Source: Myceligenerans pegani
GTDB lineage: Bacteria > Actinomycetota > Actinomycetes > Actinomycetales > Cellulomonadaceae
Reading direction: 5' to 3'
DNA length: 42,597 bases
NCBI RefSeq assembly: GCF_014892515.1
Contig: NZ_JADBGR010000071.1
Span: 1 to 42,597, forward strand
Position numbers and translations under genes: made by a program. Every line of letters begins with the position of its first letter. The first letter of the stretch is position 1. The notes below the pieces were generated by a model that was not told where the DNA came from, searched no databases, and worked only from the letters and a program-made list of their open reading frames with translations. Below are positions 1 to 11,385 of this stretch, in pieces.

Positions 1-1153
1 CGGCGGCGGCCGCGCCCACCGCCGACGCCGTCACCGCCAGCACGGCGCCCTCCACGGTCGCGGCGGCCTGCACCGTGGCGGGGTCCGCCCCGCGGGAGAC
101 GAGGAGCGCCACCTCGCCGTCCCGGACCGTCGCGAGCAGGCGCGCCACCTGTACGAGCGCCACCAGGCCGGTCAGGGCGAGAAGGACCAGCGCCACGAGG
201 GCGACGGCGTCGGCCGCGCGGATCGCGGTGAGCGTGGTACGGGCCGTGTCACCGAGGCTGCCGAGGGCCTGGAAGCCGCGGATCGCGACGGCGTCGTCGT
301 CGGCCAGGGCGGCGTCGAGGTCGTCGGCGAGGGTGACCGACCGCTCCAGGTCGGCGGGCGTGACCCGGTCCGCGTCCGGAACCACGAGCCAGCGGGCGAA
401 CGGGGTGGTGTCGAGGTCCTCCAGGACGCTGCCGGCGAGGAGGATCGGGCCGGCGACGGTGCCGTCGCCGCCGGTCGTGGTGAGCGGGTCGCCGAACCAG
501 CGGGACACGCCGGCGTCGGTGAGCCGCCACAGTCCGGAGACGACCACCGAGGTTCCCGTGCCCCCCGGGTCCTCGTCGTCGGCACCCAGCCGGAGGGTGT
601 CGCCGACCTCGATGCCCGCGGCCTCGGCGGCTGCGGCGTGGACCGCCACCTGCGGCGGCTCGCCCTCCGCTGCGTCCTCGGGCCAGGTGCCCTCGGTCGT
701 GTCGGCGATCCCGGGATCCACGCCGACCCATTCACCCGAGGGGACGTCGCCCGGCCGTTCGGCGCCGGCGTCCGCGAGGAGCGCCGGGGTGGAGACCACC
801 CAGCGGTCCTCCAGCAGCGCGCCGTTGCCGGCGACCGGCACCCCTTCGGTACGTGTCTCGCGGTACACCGTGTACGGCGTGCCCCCGAGGCGATCGTCGA
901 CGGCCTCCGCGACCCGCGCGTCCTGCGCGGCGGCGGCCGCGGCTCCGTCGGCGAGCCGCGTCACGAGGAGCAGCCCGCGCCCGGCGGGCGACGCGGCGGC
1001 GAGCCCGGTGCGGGCGTCGTCGACGCCGGCGGCACGGACGTACCCGACGGTGACGCCGAGACTCGCGGCCAGCCCCGCCACCAGCAGCCACACCAGCAGG
1101 AGCAGCCCGCGATGGGCCGCGCTCCGGCGGGCAAGAAGCGTGGAACGGCTCAC
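1..1153 (-). CDS. FtsX-like ABC transporter permease, 5' part only (gene runs off left edge)
   Basis: This is the open minus-strand frame from a GTG at 1153 to the window edge, about 384 codons without a stop. The N-terminus has basic residues (SRSTLLARRSA) followed by one hydrophobic helix (LLLLVWLLVAGLAASLGV, about residues 17-35). A long extracytoplasmic region of about 270 residues follows, then a second hydrophobic helix (ADAVALVALVLLALTGLVALV), a short cytoplasmic stretch containing the 'LLVSRGAD' motif, and the start of a third helix. That order is typical of FtsX/MacB-type permeases, which usually act with a MacB-like ATPase in lipid or peptide export, or in envelope signalling. No Shine-Dalgarno is obvious before the GTG. 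The C-terminal half and any partner ATPase lie outside the window, so the cargo cannot be inferred. Confidence 0.75.
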   Translation of the reverse strand, partial: MSRSTLLARRSAAHRGLLLLVWLLVAGLAASLGVTVGYVRAAGVDDARTGLAAASPAGRGLLLVTRLADGAAAAAAQDARVAEAVDDRLGGTPYTVYRETRTEGVPVAGNGALLEDRWVVSTPALLADAGAERPGDVPSGEWVGVDPGIADTTEGTWPEDAAEGEPPQVAVHAAAAEAAGIEVGDTLRLGADDEDPGGTGTSVVVSGLWRLTDAGVSRWFGDPLTTTGGDGTVAGPILLAGSVLEDLDTTPFARWLVVPDADRVTPADLERSVTLADDLDAALADDDAVAIRGFQALGSLGDTARTTLTAIRAADAVALVALVLLALTGLVALVQVARLLATVRDGEVALLVSRGADPATVQAAATVEGAVLAVTASAVGAAAA

Positions 1154-1199
1154 GCCCGAGAGGTTAGCCGAGGAAACCGACATGCCCTGCACAACCGGT

Positions 1200-1220
1200 G
1201 CACGGCCGGACCGGCCGTGC
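1200..1220 (-). terminator. Hairpin downstream of gltA
   Basis: A 21-nt near-perfect palindrome, GCACGGCCGG-A-CCGGCCGTGC, begins 28 nt after the gltA stop. It has no T-tract, as is usual for high-GC actinobacterial terminators. It lies in the only gap (1154-1248) between gltA and the permease gene on the same strand. The call rests on position and stem strength only. Confidence 0.55.
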
Positions 1221-1248
1221 CCGGCGGTGGCGCCCGCCGGCGGCGTGG

Positions 1249-2559
<1,311 letters not shown>

Positions 2560-2669
2560 GACTTCCTTCCTTGAAGCACGCGGTGCGCTGTCCCTTGTGA
2601 GGGAGCAGGGCAGCGTCGACCTGAAGCAAAACCGTACCGTGTCAAGGCTTTGTGAATCCAACCCGTAGG

Positions 2670-3788
2670 TCAAGAATTTGTGAGTCGGGACACAACGTCC
2701 GCCACCTGCGCGTCCGTCGCCGTGAGCGCCGTCCGCACATGATCCTCACCGGCCCGACCGTAGAGCCCGCCCGGCGCCACGAGCACGCCCCGCTCGGCGA
2801 ACCGCTCGGCCCCTGCCCGCACCCACAGGTAAAGACCCGCTTCGGAGTGGTCCACGACGAGCCCCGCACGTTCCAGCGCGCCCGCCAGCGCCCGCCGCCG
2901 GGCCCCGTAGATCCGCCGCTGAGCGGCGACGTGCTCGTCGTCGCCGAGCGCCGCGACCATCGCGGCCTGCACCGGCGCCGGGACGATCAGCCCCAGGTGC
3001 CTGCGCCGCGCCAGCAGCTGCCCGACGAGTTCGCCGTCCCCCGCGACGAACGCCGCGCGGTACCCCGCGAGGTTCGACTGCTTGGACAGCGAGTAGGCCG
3101 CCAGCAGCCCGACGTGGGAATTGTCACAAACGCGCGGATCGAGGATGCTCGGCACGCCGCCCCGGTCGCCGGACCCGCCGGCGGGGGCCCACGGCCCCCA
3201 GCCGAGCTCCGCGTAGCACTCGTCGGAGACGACGACGGCGCCGATCTCCCGGGCCGCCGCGACGACCCGGCGCAGCTCGGCGACGTCCAGCACCCGCCCG
3301 TGCGGGTTGGCCGGGCTGTTCACCCAGACGAGACGCACGTCGTCGCGCCCGGCCCAGGCATCGACGTCGTCGGTGGCGAGCGCCGTCGCCCCGGCCGCGG
3401 CGGCGCCCACGGCGTAGGTGGGGTACGCGATCTCGGGATGGACGACGACGTCGCCCGGACCCACCCCGAGCAGCGACGGCAGCAGGCCCACGAGTTCCTT
3501 GGAGCCCACCGTGGGCAGCACCTGGTCGAGCTCGAGGCCGGGCACGCGGCGCCGCCGGGCGAACCATTCCGCGACGGCGGCACGCAGCTGCGGCGTGCCC
3601 GCCGTCGTGGGGTAGCCGGGTGCGTCGGCGGCGGCCGCGAGCGCCTCGCGGACGAGCGGCGGCGTCGGGTCGACGGGCGTGCCCATCGACAGGTCGATCA
3701 TCCCGCCGGGATGTGCCCGCGCGGTCGCCTCGAGCTCGGCGAGGGTGTCCCAGGGGAACGTGATCCCGGAGAGGTCGGCGAGCCCCAT
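2670..3788 (-). CDS. dapC: Succinyldiaminopimelate transaminase (class I aminotransferase)
   Basis: A fold-type I PLP aminotransferase of 372 residues. The Schiff-base lysine is Lys236 in SLSKQSNLAGYR, and the phosphate/PLP-binding stretch includes NSPANPHGR and the SDECYAELGW segment with its conserved Asp and Tyr. The 'SLSKQSNLAGYR' form and the position directly downstream of fdxA match the actinobacterial DapC family, which makes N-succinyl-LL-diaminopimelate for lysine and peptidoglycan synthesis. The gap to fdxA is only 19 nt, so the two are probably co-transcribed. No strong ribosome site precedes the ATG at 3788, which fits translation dependent on fdxA. The specific substrate rests on family and context; a generic aminotransferase is the alternative. 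Confidence 0.88.
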   Translation of the reverse strand: MGLADLSGITFPWDTLAELEATARAHPGGMIDLSMGTPVDPTPPLVREALAAAADAPGYPTTAGTPQLRAAVAEWFARRRRVPGLELDQVLPTVGSKELVGLLPSLLGVGPGDVVVHPEIAYPTYAVGAAAAGATALATDDVDAWAGRDDVRLVWVNSPANPHGRVLDVAELRRVVAAAREIGAVVVSDECYAELGWGPWAPAGGSGDRGGVPSILDPRVCDNSHVGLLAAYSLSKQSNLAGYRAAFVAGDGELVGQLLARRRHLGLIVPAPVQAAMVAALGDDEHVAAQRRIYGARRRALAGALERAGLVVDHSEAGLYLWVRAGAERFAERGVLVAPGGLYGRAGEDHVRTALTATDAQVADVVSRLTNS

Positions 3789-3807
3789 GCTGCGCGGGCG
3801 AGCCGGG

Positions 3808-4125
3808 TCAGGCCTGCGGCGGGAGGGCCGCGATCATCGGGTCGTCCTTGTCGATCAGGCCCATCTTCGCGGCGCCGCCGGGCGAGCCGATCTCGTCGAA
3901 GAACTCCACGTTGGCGCGGTAGTAGTCCTTCCACTCCTCGGGGACGTCGTCCTCGTAGTAGATGGCCTCGACCGGGCAGACCGGCTCGCAGGCGCCGCAG
4001 TCGACGCACTCGTCCGGGTGGATGTAGAGGGAGCGGCTGCCCTCGTAGATGCAGTCCACGGGACACTCCTCGATGCACGCCTTGTCCTTGACGTCGACGC
4101 ACGGCTGAGCGATCACGTAGGTCAC
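3808..4125 (-). CDS. fdxA: 7Fe ferredoxin (3Fe-4S plus 4Fe-4S)
   Basis: A 105-residue electron carrier. Cysteines at 9, 17, 21, 25, 40, 43, 46 and 50 follow the 7Fe pattern. By analogy with Azotobacter FdI, Cys9, 17 and 50 would bind the 3Fe-4S cluster, Cys21, 40, 43 and 46 the 4Fe-4S cluster, and Cys25 would be free. The start MTYVIAQPCVD and the C-terminal tail match actinobacterial FdxA proteins. The real start is the GTG at 4125, preceded by GAGGAAGGG; the longer in-frame extension upstream is not coding. It is the first gene of a probable fdxA-dapC operon. Its leader carries two direct copies of CGAGTAC (minus strand, 4148-4163) of unknown role. Confidence 0.95.
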   Translation of the reverse strand: MTYVIAQPCVDVKDKACIEECPVDCIYEGSRSLYIHPDECVDCGACEPVCPVEAIYYEDDVPEEWKDYYRANVEFFDEIGSPGGAAKMGLIDKDDPMIAALPPQA

Positions 4126-4264
4126 TGCGGGACCCTTCCTCGGGGAACGTACTCGATGTACTCGGGCCGGACCGCATCTGCGGGTCGTGCCCGGTCCGAC
4201 CCTAGTATTCCAGGAGCGGCGTGCTCGCCGCGTCCACCGTCTCATTCCTCGGCGAAGGCAGCAC

Positions 4265-4567
4265 GTGAACTCCGACACACCCCGGCCCGTCCCGCCCGCC
4301 GGCCGGCCCTGGCGTGGGCTCGCTCCCGGGACGCGCGTCGTCGTCCGGCGGCGGCTCGCGGCGGCCGAGTCCGCCGCGGCACGCGCGGACCGCCGCGGCG
4401 GGGTCTGGACGGACGTCATCGGCTTCGTGCTCACGGTGTCCGACGACGGCCTGCGCGTGCGCACGGACCCGCGCCCCGGACGCGGGGAACCGCAGGAGCT
4501 CTGGATCCCGGCCGGCCTCATCACCTCGGCAAAGCCCATCCCCCGCCGACCGGAGCGCCACGGCTGA
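4265..4567 (+). CDS. Small SH3-like barrel protein, divergent from fdxA
   Basis: A 100-residue protein starting at the GTG at 4265 (GAAGG six bases upstream). The core 'LAPGTRVVVRRRL...GGVWTDVIGFVLTVSDDGLRVRTDP...ELWIPAGLITSAKPIP' resembles the SH3-like domain found at the N-terminus of Rv0428c-type acetyltransferases. In other actinobacteria such proteins are encoded beside fdxA and dapC. Here only this domain is present; no GNAT motif follows before the stop at 4565-4567. It may therefore be a stand-alone domain or a remnant of the longer enzyme. A candidate -10 (TAGTAT, 4203-4208) and a GCGGCG/CGCCGC hairpin lie in its leader. The function is unknown. Confidence 0.65.
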   Translation: MNSDTPRPVPPAGRPWRGLAPGTRVVVRRRLAAAESAAARADRRGGVWTDVIGFVLTVSDDGLRVRTDPRPGRGEPQELWIPAGLITSAKPIPRRPERHG

Positions 4568-4615
4568 CCGGCCGGCCGCCGCGCGCCTCACGCCTCAGCC
4601 GGGCACGATCGGCGG

Positions 4616-7201
4616 CTATGCGTTCGCCACCAGGCCCAGGTCCGCGACGTTCGGCTGGCCCGGGTGGTGCGGGACGATGCGCACCGTGTACCCGAAGGGG
4701 CCGGAGGACCCGAGGTCCACCTCGCCGGCGAACGCGTGCCGGCCGGCCTCGTAGGAATCGGTCAGGGCCAGCGGATCCGCGTCGAAGTCCTCGATCATGT
4801 CCGCCTCGGAGACCCGCCCGTGCACGATCTGCACCTCGACGTCGTCGGGGGTGAGCGAACCCAGCGAGACGTACGCCCGCACCGTGAGCCGGTCGCCCAC
4901 CCGGGCGGCGTCGGCGATCCCGGCGGACTCCACGTGGTCGACGCGGACCTGCGGCCATCCCGCCCGCACCCGGGCCTTCCAGGCGGCGAGGTCCCGTGCC
5001 GCGGCGAAGCCGTCCGCGCCGAGCGTCCGCCCCGACGCGGCCGCCGGCGCGTACAGGCCGTGCACGTACTCGCGGACCATGCGCGTGGCCTGCACCTTCG
5101 GACCGAGCGTCGCGAGCGTGTGGCGCACCATCTCCAGCCAGCGCCCGGGGACACCGTCCGCCGTCCGGTCGTAGAACAGCGGAGCGACCTGCGACTCGAT
5201 CAGGTTGTACAGGGCCGCGGCCTCGAGGTCGTCGCGGCGGTCGGCGTCGTCCACGCCGTCGGCGGTCGGGATGCCCCAGCCGTTCTCGCCGTCGTACCAC
5301 TCGGCCCACCAGCCGTCCTCGATGGACAGGTTGAGGCCGCCGTTCAGGGCGGACTTCATGCCGGACGTGCCGGACGCCTCCAGGGGACGCAGCGGGTTGT
5401 TGAGCCAGACGTCGCACCCCGGGTAGAGGGCCTGTGCCATCGCGATGTCATAGTTCGGGAGGAAGACGATGCGGTGCCGCACCGCCGGGTCGTCCGCGAA
5501 TCGCACGAGCTGCTGGATCAGGCGCTTGCCCTGCTCGTCGGCCGGGTGCGACTTGCCGGCCACCACGAGCTGGACCGGGTGCTCCGGGTGCAGCAGGAGA
5601 GACCGGAGCCGCGCCGGGTCGCGCAGCATCAGGGTCAGCCGCTTGTACGTCGGCACCCGGCGCGCGAAGCCGATGGTCAGGACGTCCGGCGAGAACACGT
5701 CGTCGATCCAGCCGAGCTCGGCGGGCGAGGCGCCGCGCTCGCGCCAGGACTTGCGCACGCGCCGGCGCACCTCCGCCACGAGCTCGCCGCGCATCTCGGC
5801 GCGCGCGGCCCACAGGTCGGCGTCGGACACCCGGCCGGGATCGAGCCAGCCGCTCGACGCCTCGGGCGCGGTCAGCTGGTCCAGCCCGAGCCGTTCGGCC
5901 TGCAGCCGCGCCAGGCGCGGCGCGACCCAGGTGGGCGAGTGCACCCCGTTGGTGACCGAGGTGATCGGAACCTCGCGGGCGTCGAAACCGGGCCACAGCC
6001 CCTCGAACATCTCGCGCGACACCTGGCCGTGCAGGAGCGAGACGCCGTTCGCGCGACCGCCGAGCCGCAGCCCCATGACCGCCATGTTGAAGACGGTCGG
6101 GTCGCCGCCCTCGTAGTCCTCGGCGCCGAGCGCCAGGACCCGCTCGACCGGCACGCCGTCCATCTGGTTGTCGCCCCCGAAGTAGCCGCTGACCAGCTCC
6201 TTCGCGAACCGGTCGATGCCGGCCGGCACGGGGGTGTGGGTCGTGAACACCGTCGCGGCGCGCACCGCCTCGAGCGCGTCGTCGATGCCGAGGCCCTGGG
6301 CGACCAGTTCCCGGATCCGCTCGACGCCGAGGAACCCGGCGTGCCCCTCGTTGGTGTGGTAGACCTCCGGCTCCGGCGCGCCGGTCAGCCGCGACCAGAC
6401 GCGCAGCGCCCGCACGCCGCCCACGCCGAGCAGCAGCTCCTGCTGCAGGCGGTGCTCGCCGCCCCCGCCGTACAGGCGGTCGGTGACGACACGCGCCGCC
6501 TCGTCGTTCTCGGGCACGTTCGAGTCCAGGAGCAGCAGCGGCACCCGGCCGACGGCCGCCACCCAGATGTGGGCGTGCAGCCTGCGGCCACCCGGCAGCC
6601 CGAGCGAGACCTGGGCGGGCGTGCCGTCCTCCTCGCGCAGCACCGTCAGCGGCAGACCGTCCGGGTCCAGCAGCGGATAGGTCTCGAGTTGCCAGCCGTC
6701 GCGGGTGAGGGACTGCTTGAAGTAGCCCGCGCCGTACAGCAGACCGACCCCCACGATCGGCACGCCGAGATCCGACGCCGACTTCAGGTGGTCCCCCGCC
6801 AGGATGCCCAGGCCGCCGGAGTACTGCGGCAGCACCGACGTGATGCCGAACTCGGGCGAGAAGTACGCGATGCCGCGCGGGAGCTCCGCCCCGCCGGCGG
6901 ACCGCTGCTCCTGGTACCACAGCGGATCGTGCAGGTAGCGGTGCAGCTCGGCCGCGGCCGCCCGCGTGCGCCCCACGAAGCCCTCGTCCGCCGCCAGGGC
7001 GGCGAGACGCTCGGAGCCGAGCGCCGCGAGGAACGCGACGGGATCGCCCTTCACATCCGCCCAGAGCTCGGGGTCGACCTCGGCGAAGAGCTCGCGCGTG
7101 GGCGCGTGCCAGGACCAGCGCAGGTTGTGGGACAGCTCGTCGAGTGCCGCGAGGGGCTCCGGAAGGACCGTGCGTACCGTGAATCGGCGGATCGCTCTCA
7201 C
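4616..7201 (-). CDS. glgP: Alpha-glucan (glycogen) phosphorylase, GlgP
   Basis: Phosphorolytically removes glucose-1-phosphate from alpha-1,4-glucan ends, or runs in reverse. The 861-residue protein has the length and start (RAIRRFTVRTVLPEPLAALDELSHNLRWSW) of the actinobacterial GlgP branch, which carries a DUF3417-type N-terminal domain. The PLP lysine is Lys616 in EASGTSGMKSALNGG, and NLSIEDGWWAEW completes the family signature. A C-terminal beta-domain extends to the stop at 4616. The GTG at 7201 is chosen because homologues start here; the long open frame upstream to 7816 lies over glgE and is a shadow. It is transcribed divergently from glgE across a 147-bp spacer, so synthesis and breakdown of the glucan may share control. 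It converges with the small SH3-like gene 48 bp away. Confidence 0.95.
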   Translation of the reverse strand: MRAIRRFTVRTVLPEPLAALDELSHNLRWSWHAPTRELFAEVDPELWADVKGDPVAFLAALGSERLAALAADEGFVGRTRAAAAELHRYLHDPLWYQEQRSAGGAELPRGIAYFSPEFGITSVLPQYSGGLGILAGDHLKSASDLGVPIVGVGLLYGAGYFKQSLTRDGWQLETYPLLDPDGLPLTVLREEDGTPAQVSLGLPGGRRLHAHIWVAAVGRVPLLLLDSNVPENDEAARVVTDRLYGGGGEHRLQQELLLGVGGVRALRVWSRLTGAPEPEVYHTNEGHAGFLGVERIRELVAQGLGIDDALEAVRAATVFTTHTPVPAGIDRFAKELVSGYFGGDNQMDGVPVERVLALGAEDYEGGDPTVFNMAVMGLRLGGRANGVSLLHGQVSREMFEGLWPGFDAREVPITSVTNGVHSPTWVAPRLARLQAERLGLDQLTAPEASSGWLDPGRVSDADLWAARAEMRGELVAEVRRRVRKSWRERGASPAELGWIDDVFSPDVLTIGFARRVPTYKRLTLMLRDPARLRSLLLHPEHPVQLVVAGKSHPADEQGKRLIQQLVRFADDPAVRHRIVFLPNYDIAMAQALYPGCDVWLNNPLRPLEASGTSGMKSALNGGLNLSIEDGWWAEWYDGENGWGIPTADGVDDADRRDDLEAAALYNLIESQVAPLFYDRTADGVPGRWLEMVRHTLATLGPKVQATRMVREYVHGLYAPAAASGRTLGADGFAAARDLAAWKARVRAGWPQVRVDHVESAGIADAARVGDRLTVRAYVSLGSLTPDDVEVQIVHGRVSEADMIEDFDADPLALTDSYEAGRHAFAGEVDLGSSGPFGYTVRIVPHHPGQPNVADLGLVANA

Positions 7202-7286
7202 GGGTACGAACCCTACGCACTCGCGGGCGGCGACACACCCGGTGTTCATGGTTCGCCTGACCACGCCCGATGGACGACGCGTGAAC

Positions 7287-7296
7287 CTTGCGCAAG
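7287..7296. promoter_or_regulatory. Candidate operator palindrome between glgP and glgE
   Basis: CTTGCGCAAG is a perfect 10-bp palindrome with a central CG in the 147-bp divergent spacer. Its form resembles LacI/MalR-family operators. No such regulator is adjacent to glgE itself; the nearest is the LacI gene at 23291-24310. It is given as a candidate only. Confidence 0.3.
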
Positions 7297-7348
7297 CCGT
7301 TGGCGTGCCCCCGTGCGCGCGGCAACCCGGGATCGATAGCGTGGCGGT

Positions 7349-9546
7349 GTGAGCAGCGTGCACAACTCGGCAGGCGGCGTCGGCCGCGCGAGAACCGGCG
7401 GCATCGGCCGCATTCCCGTCATCCAGGTCTCCCCGGTGGTCGAGGGCGGGCGATGGCCCGCCAAGGCCGCCGTGGGCGAGGTCGTCCCCGTGACCGCGAC
7501 CGTGTTCCGGGAGGGGCACGACGCCGTCTCGGCCACCGCCGTGCTCGTCGCGCCGGACGGCACGGACCACTCGTGGGCGCCCATGACCGACGTCGCCCCC
7601 GGGCTGGACCGGTTCCGCGGCTTCCTGCAGCCGGACGACACGGGCGACTGGTCGTTCCGCGTCGAGGCCTGGAGCGACCCGTACGCGACGTGGACGCACG
7701 ACGCCACCATCAAGATCGGCGCCGGGATCGACGTCGATCTCATGCTCGCCGAGGGCGCCCGCCTCTTCCGCCGCGTGCTGCGCCCGGCCCGGCGCGACGC
7801 CCTGATCGCGCCGCACCGCACGGCGGCCGACACCGAGTTGCTCGCCGGGACGCTCGCGGCCCTGGAGGACGACTCCCGCCCGGCCGCCGTCAGGCTCGCC
7901 GCGGCGACGTCACCCGAGGTGCGCGACGCCATGGCGCGGGCGCCGCACCGGGAGCTCGTGTCGGCGTCGGACACGTACCCGCTGCGCGTGGCCCGGCCGC
8001 TCGCCCTGGCCGGCGCGTGGTACGAGATGTTCCCGCGTTCGGAGGGCGCCCACCGGAAGCCGGACGGGACGTGGGTCTCGGGCACGTTCGCCACGGCCGC
8101 GAAGCGCCTGCCCGCGATCGCCGCCATGGGGTTCGACGTCGTCTACCTCACTCCCGTGTCCCCGATCGGCACCACGTTCCGCAAGGGGCGGAACAACACG
8201 CTCGACGCCGAGCCCGGTGACCCGGGCAGCCCGTACGCCATCGGCTCGCCCGACGGCGGCCACGACGCCATCCACCGCGACCTGGGCACCGAGGAGGACT
8301 TCGTGGCGTTCGTCGAGGAGGCCCGGGGCGCCGGCCTCGAGGTGGCGCTCGACGTCGCGCTGCAGTGCTCCCCGGACCACCCGTGGGTGACGGAGCACCC
8401 CGAGTGGTTCGTGGTCCGCGCGGACGGGTCGATCGCGTACGCGGAGAACCCGCCGAAGAAGTACCAGGACATCTACCCGCTCAGCTTCGACACCGATCCG
8501 GACGGGCTGTACGCCGCGGTCCTGGGCGTCATCCGCACCTGGATCGACCGCGGCGTGACCCTGTTCCGCGTCGACAACCCGCACACCAAGCCCCTCGACT
8601 TCTGGGAGTGGCTGCTCGCCGAGGTGCACGCCACGAACCCCGAGGTCATCTTCCTCAGCGAGGCGTTCACCAAGCCGGCCATGATGCAGACGCTGGCGCG
8701 GGTCGGCTTCCACCAGTCGTACACGTACTTCACGTGGCGCAACACCAAGCAGGAGATCGAGGAGTACCTCACGGAGGTGTCCGGGCCGCTCGGTTCCGTG
8801 ATGCGGCCGAACTTCTGGCCCACGACCCACGACATCCTCACGCCCTACGTGCAGCACGGCGGGGTGGCCGGGCACGCGGTGCGCGCGGTCCTCGCCGCGA
8901 CGGGCTCGCCGTCGTGGGGCATGTACTCGGGCTACGAGCTCGTGGAGAACACGCCGCGGCCGGGCGTCGAGGAACACATCGACAACGAGAAGTACGAGTT
9001 CCGGCCCCGGGCGTGGGAGCGGGCCGCCGAGTACGGGATCGCGTCGCTGGTCACGCGCCTCAACGCGATCCGCCGGGAGCATCCCGCGCTCCGCCAGCTC
9101 CGCAACCTGACCGTGCATCCCACGACGAACGACCAGGTAGTGGCCTTCTCGCGACGAATCGGCGCAGAATTCGTCCCCGGCGCGCGAAACGGTTCGAAGG
9201 GCAGCACCATGGAGCCAGGGGGCAGCACGGTCGCTGGGCGCGGCGCCGGCGTGGGCGCCGTGCCCGTCACCACCCCCGTACACGACGACGTGATCGTGGT
9301 CGTGGTGAATCTTGATCCCTGGAACTCTCAGGAGTCGCTCGTGCACCTGGACCTGAAATCCCTCGGCCTCACCCCACCGGAGGGCGACGCGGACGCCCCG
9401 TTCTACGTGGCGCACGACCTGCTCTCCGACGAGACCTACGGCTGGGGCGCGACCCCGTACGTCCGTCTCGACCCCGCCCACCGCGTGGCGCACGTCCTGC
9501 ACGTGGCGCCCGCCGGCACGGACCCCGGTGGCACGGGAGGCATCTC

Positions 9547-9550
<4 letters not shown>
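7349..9550 (+). CDS. glgE: Alpha-1,4-glucan:maltose-1-phosphate maltosyltransferase GlgE
   Basis: Transfers maltosyl units from maltose-1-phosphate onto alpha-1,4-glucan, the polymerising step of the GlgE pathway (GH13 subfamily 3). An N-terminal domain begins at [20 protein letters not shown] and is followed by a (beta/alpha)8 barrel starting near [11 protein letters not shown]. The nucleophile is Asp409 (RVDNPHTKP) and the acid/base Glu438 (LSEAFTKP), 29 residues apart as in the Streptomyces enzyme. The protein is 733 residues, longer than the roughly 700 usual. The excess is a 43-residue Gly/Ala/Ser/Pro stretch (604-646) in the C-terminal beta domain. The start GTG at 7349 has no good Shine-Dalgarno; a GTG nine bases downstream is an alternative. 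Its stop overlaps the treS start (ATGA). Confidence 0.96.

Positions 9551-11381
<1,831 letters not shown>

Positions 11382-11385
<4 letters not shown>

Noticed and set aside
4664-7339. 891-codon plus-strand frame over glgP
   Set aside because: It mirrors glgP codon periodicity, has no recognisable motif and no ribosome site; the minus frame is a clear phosphorylase.
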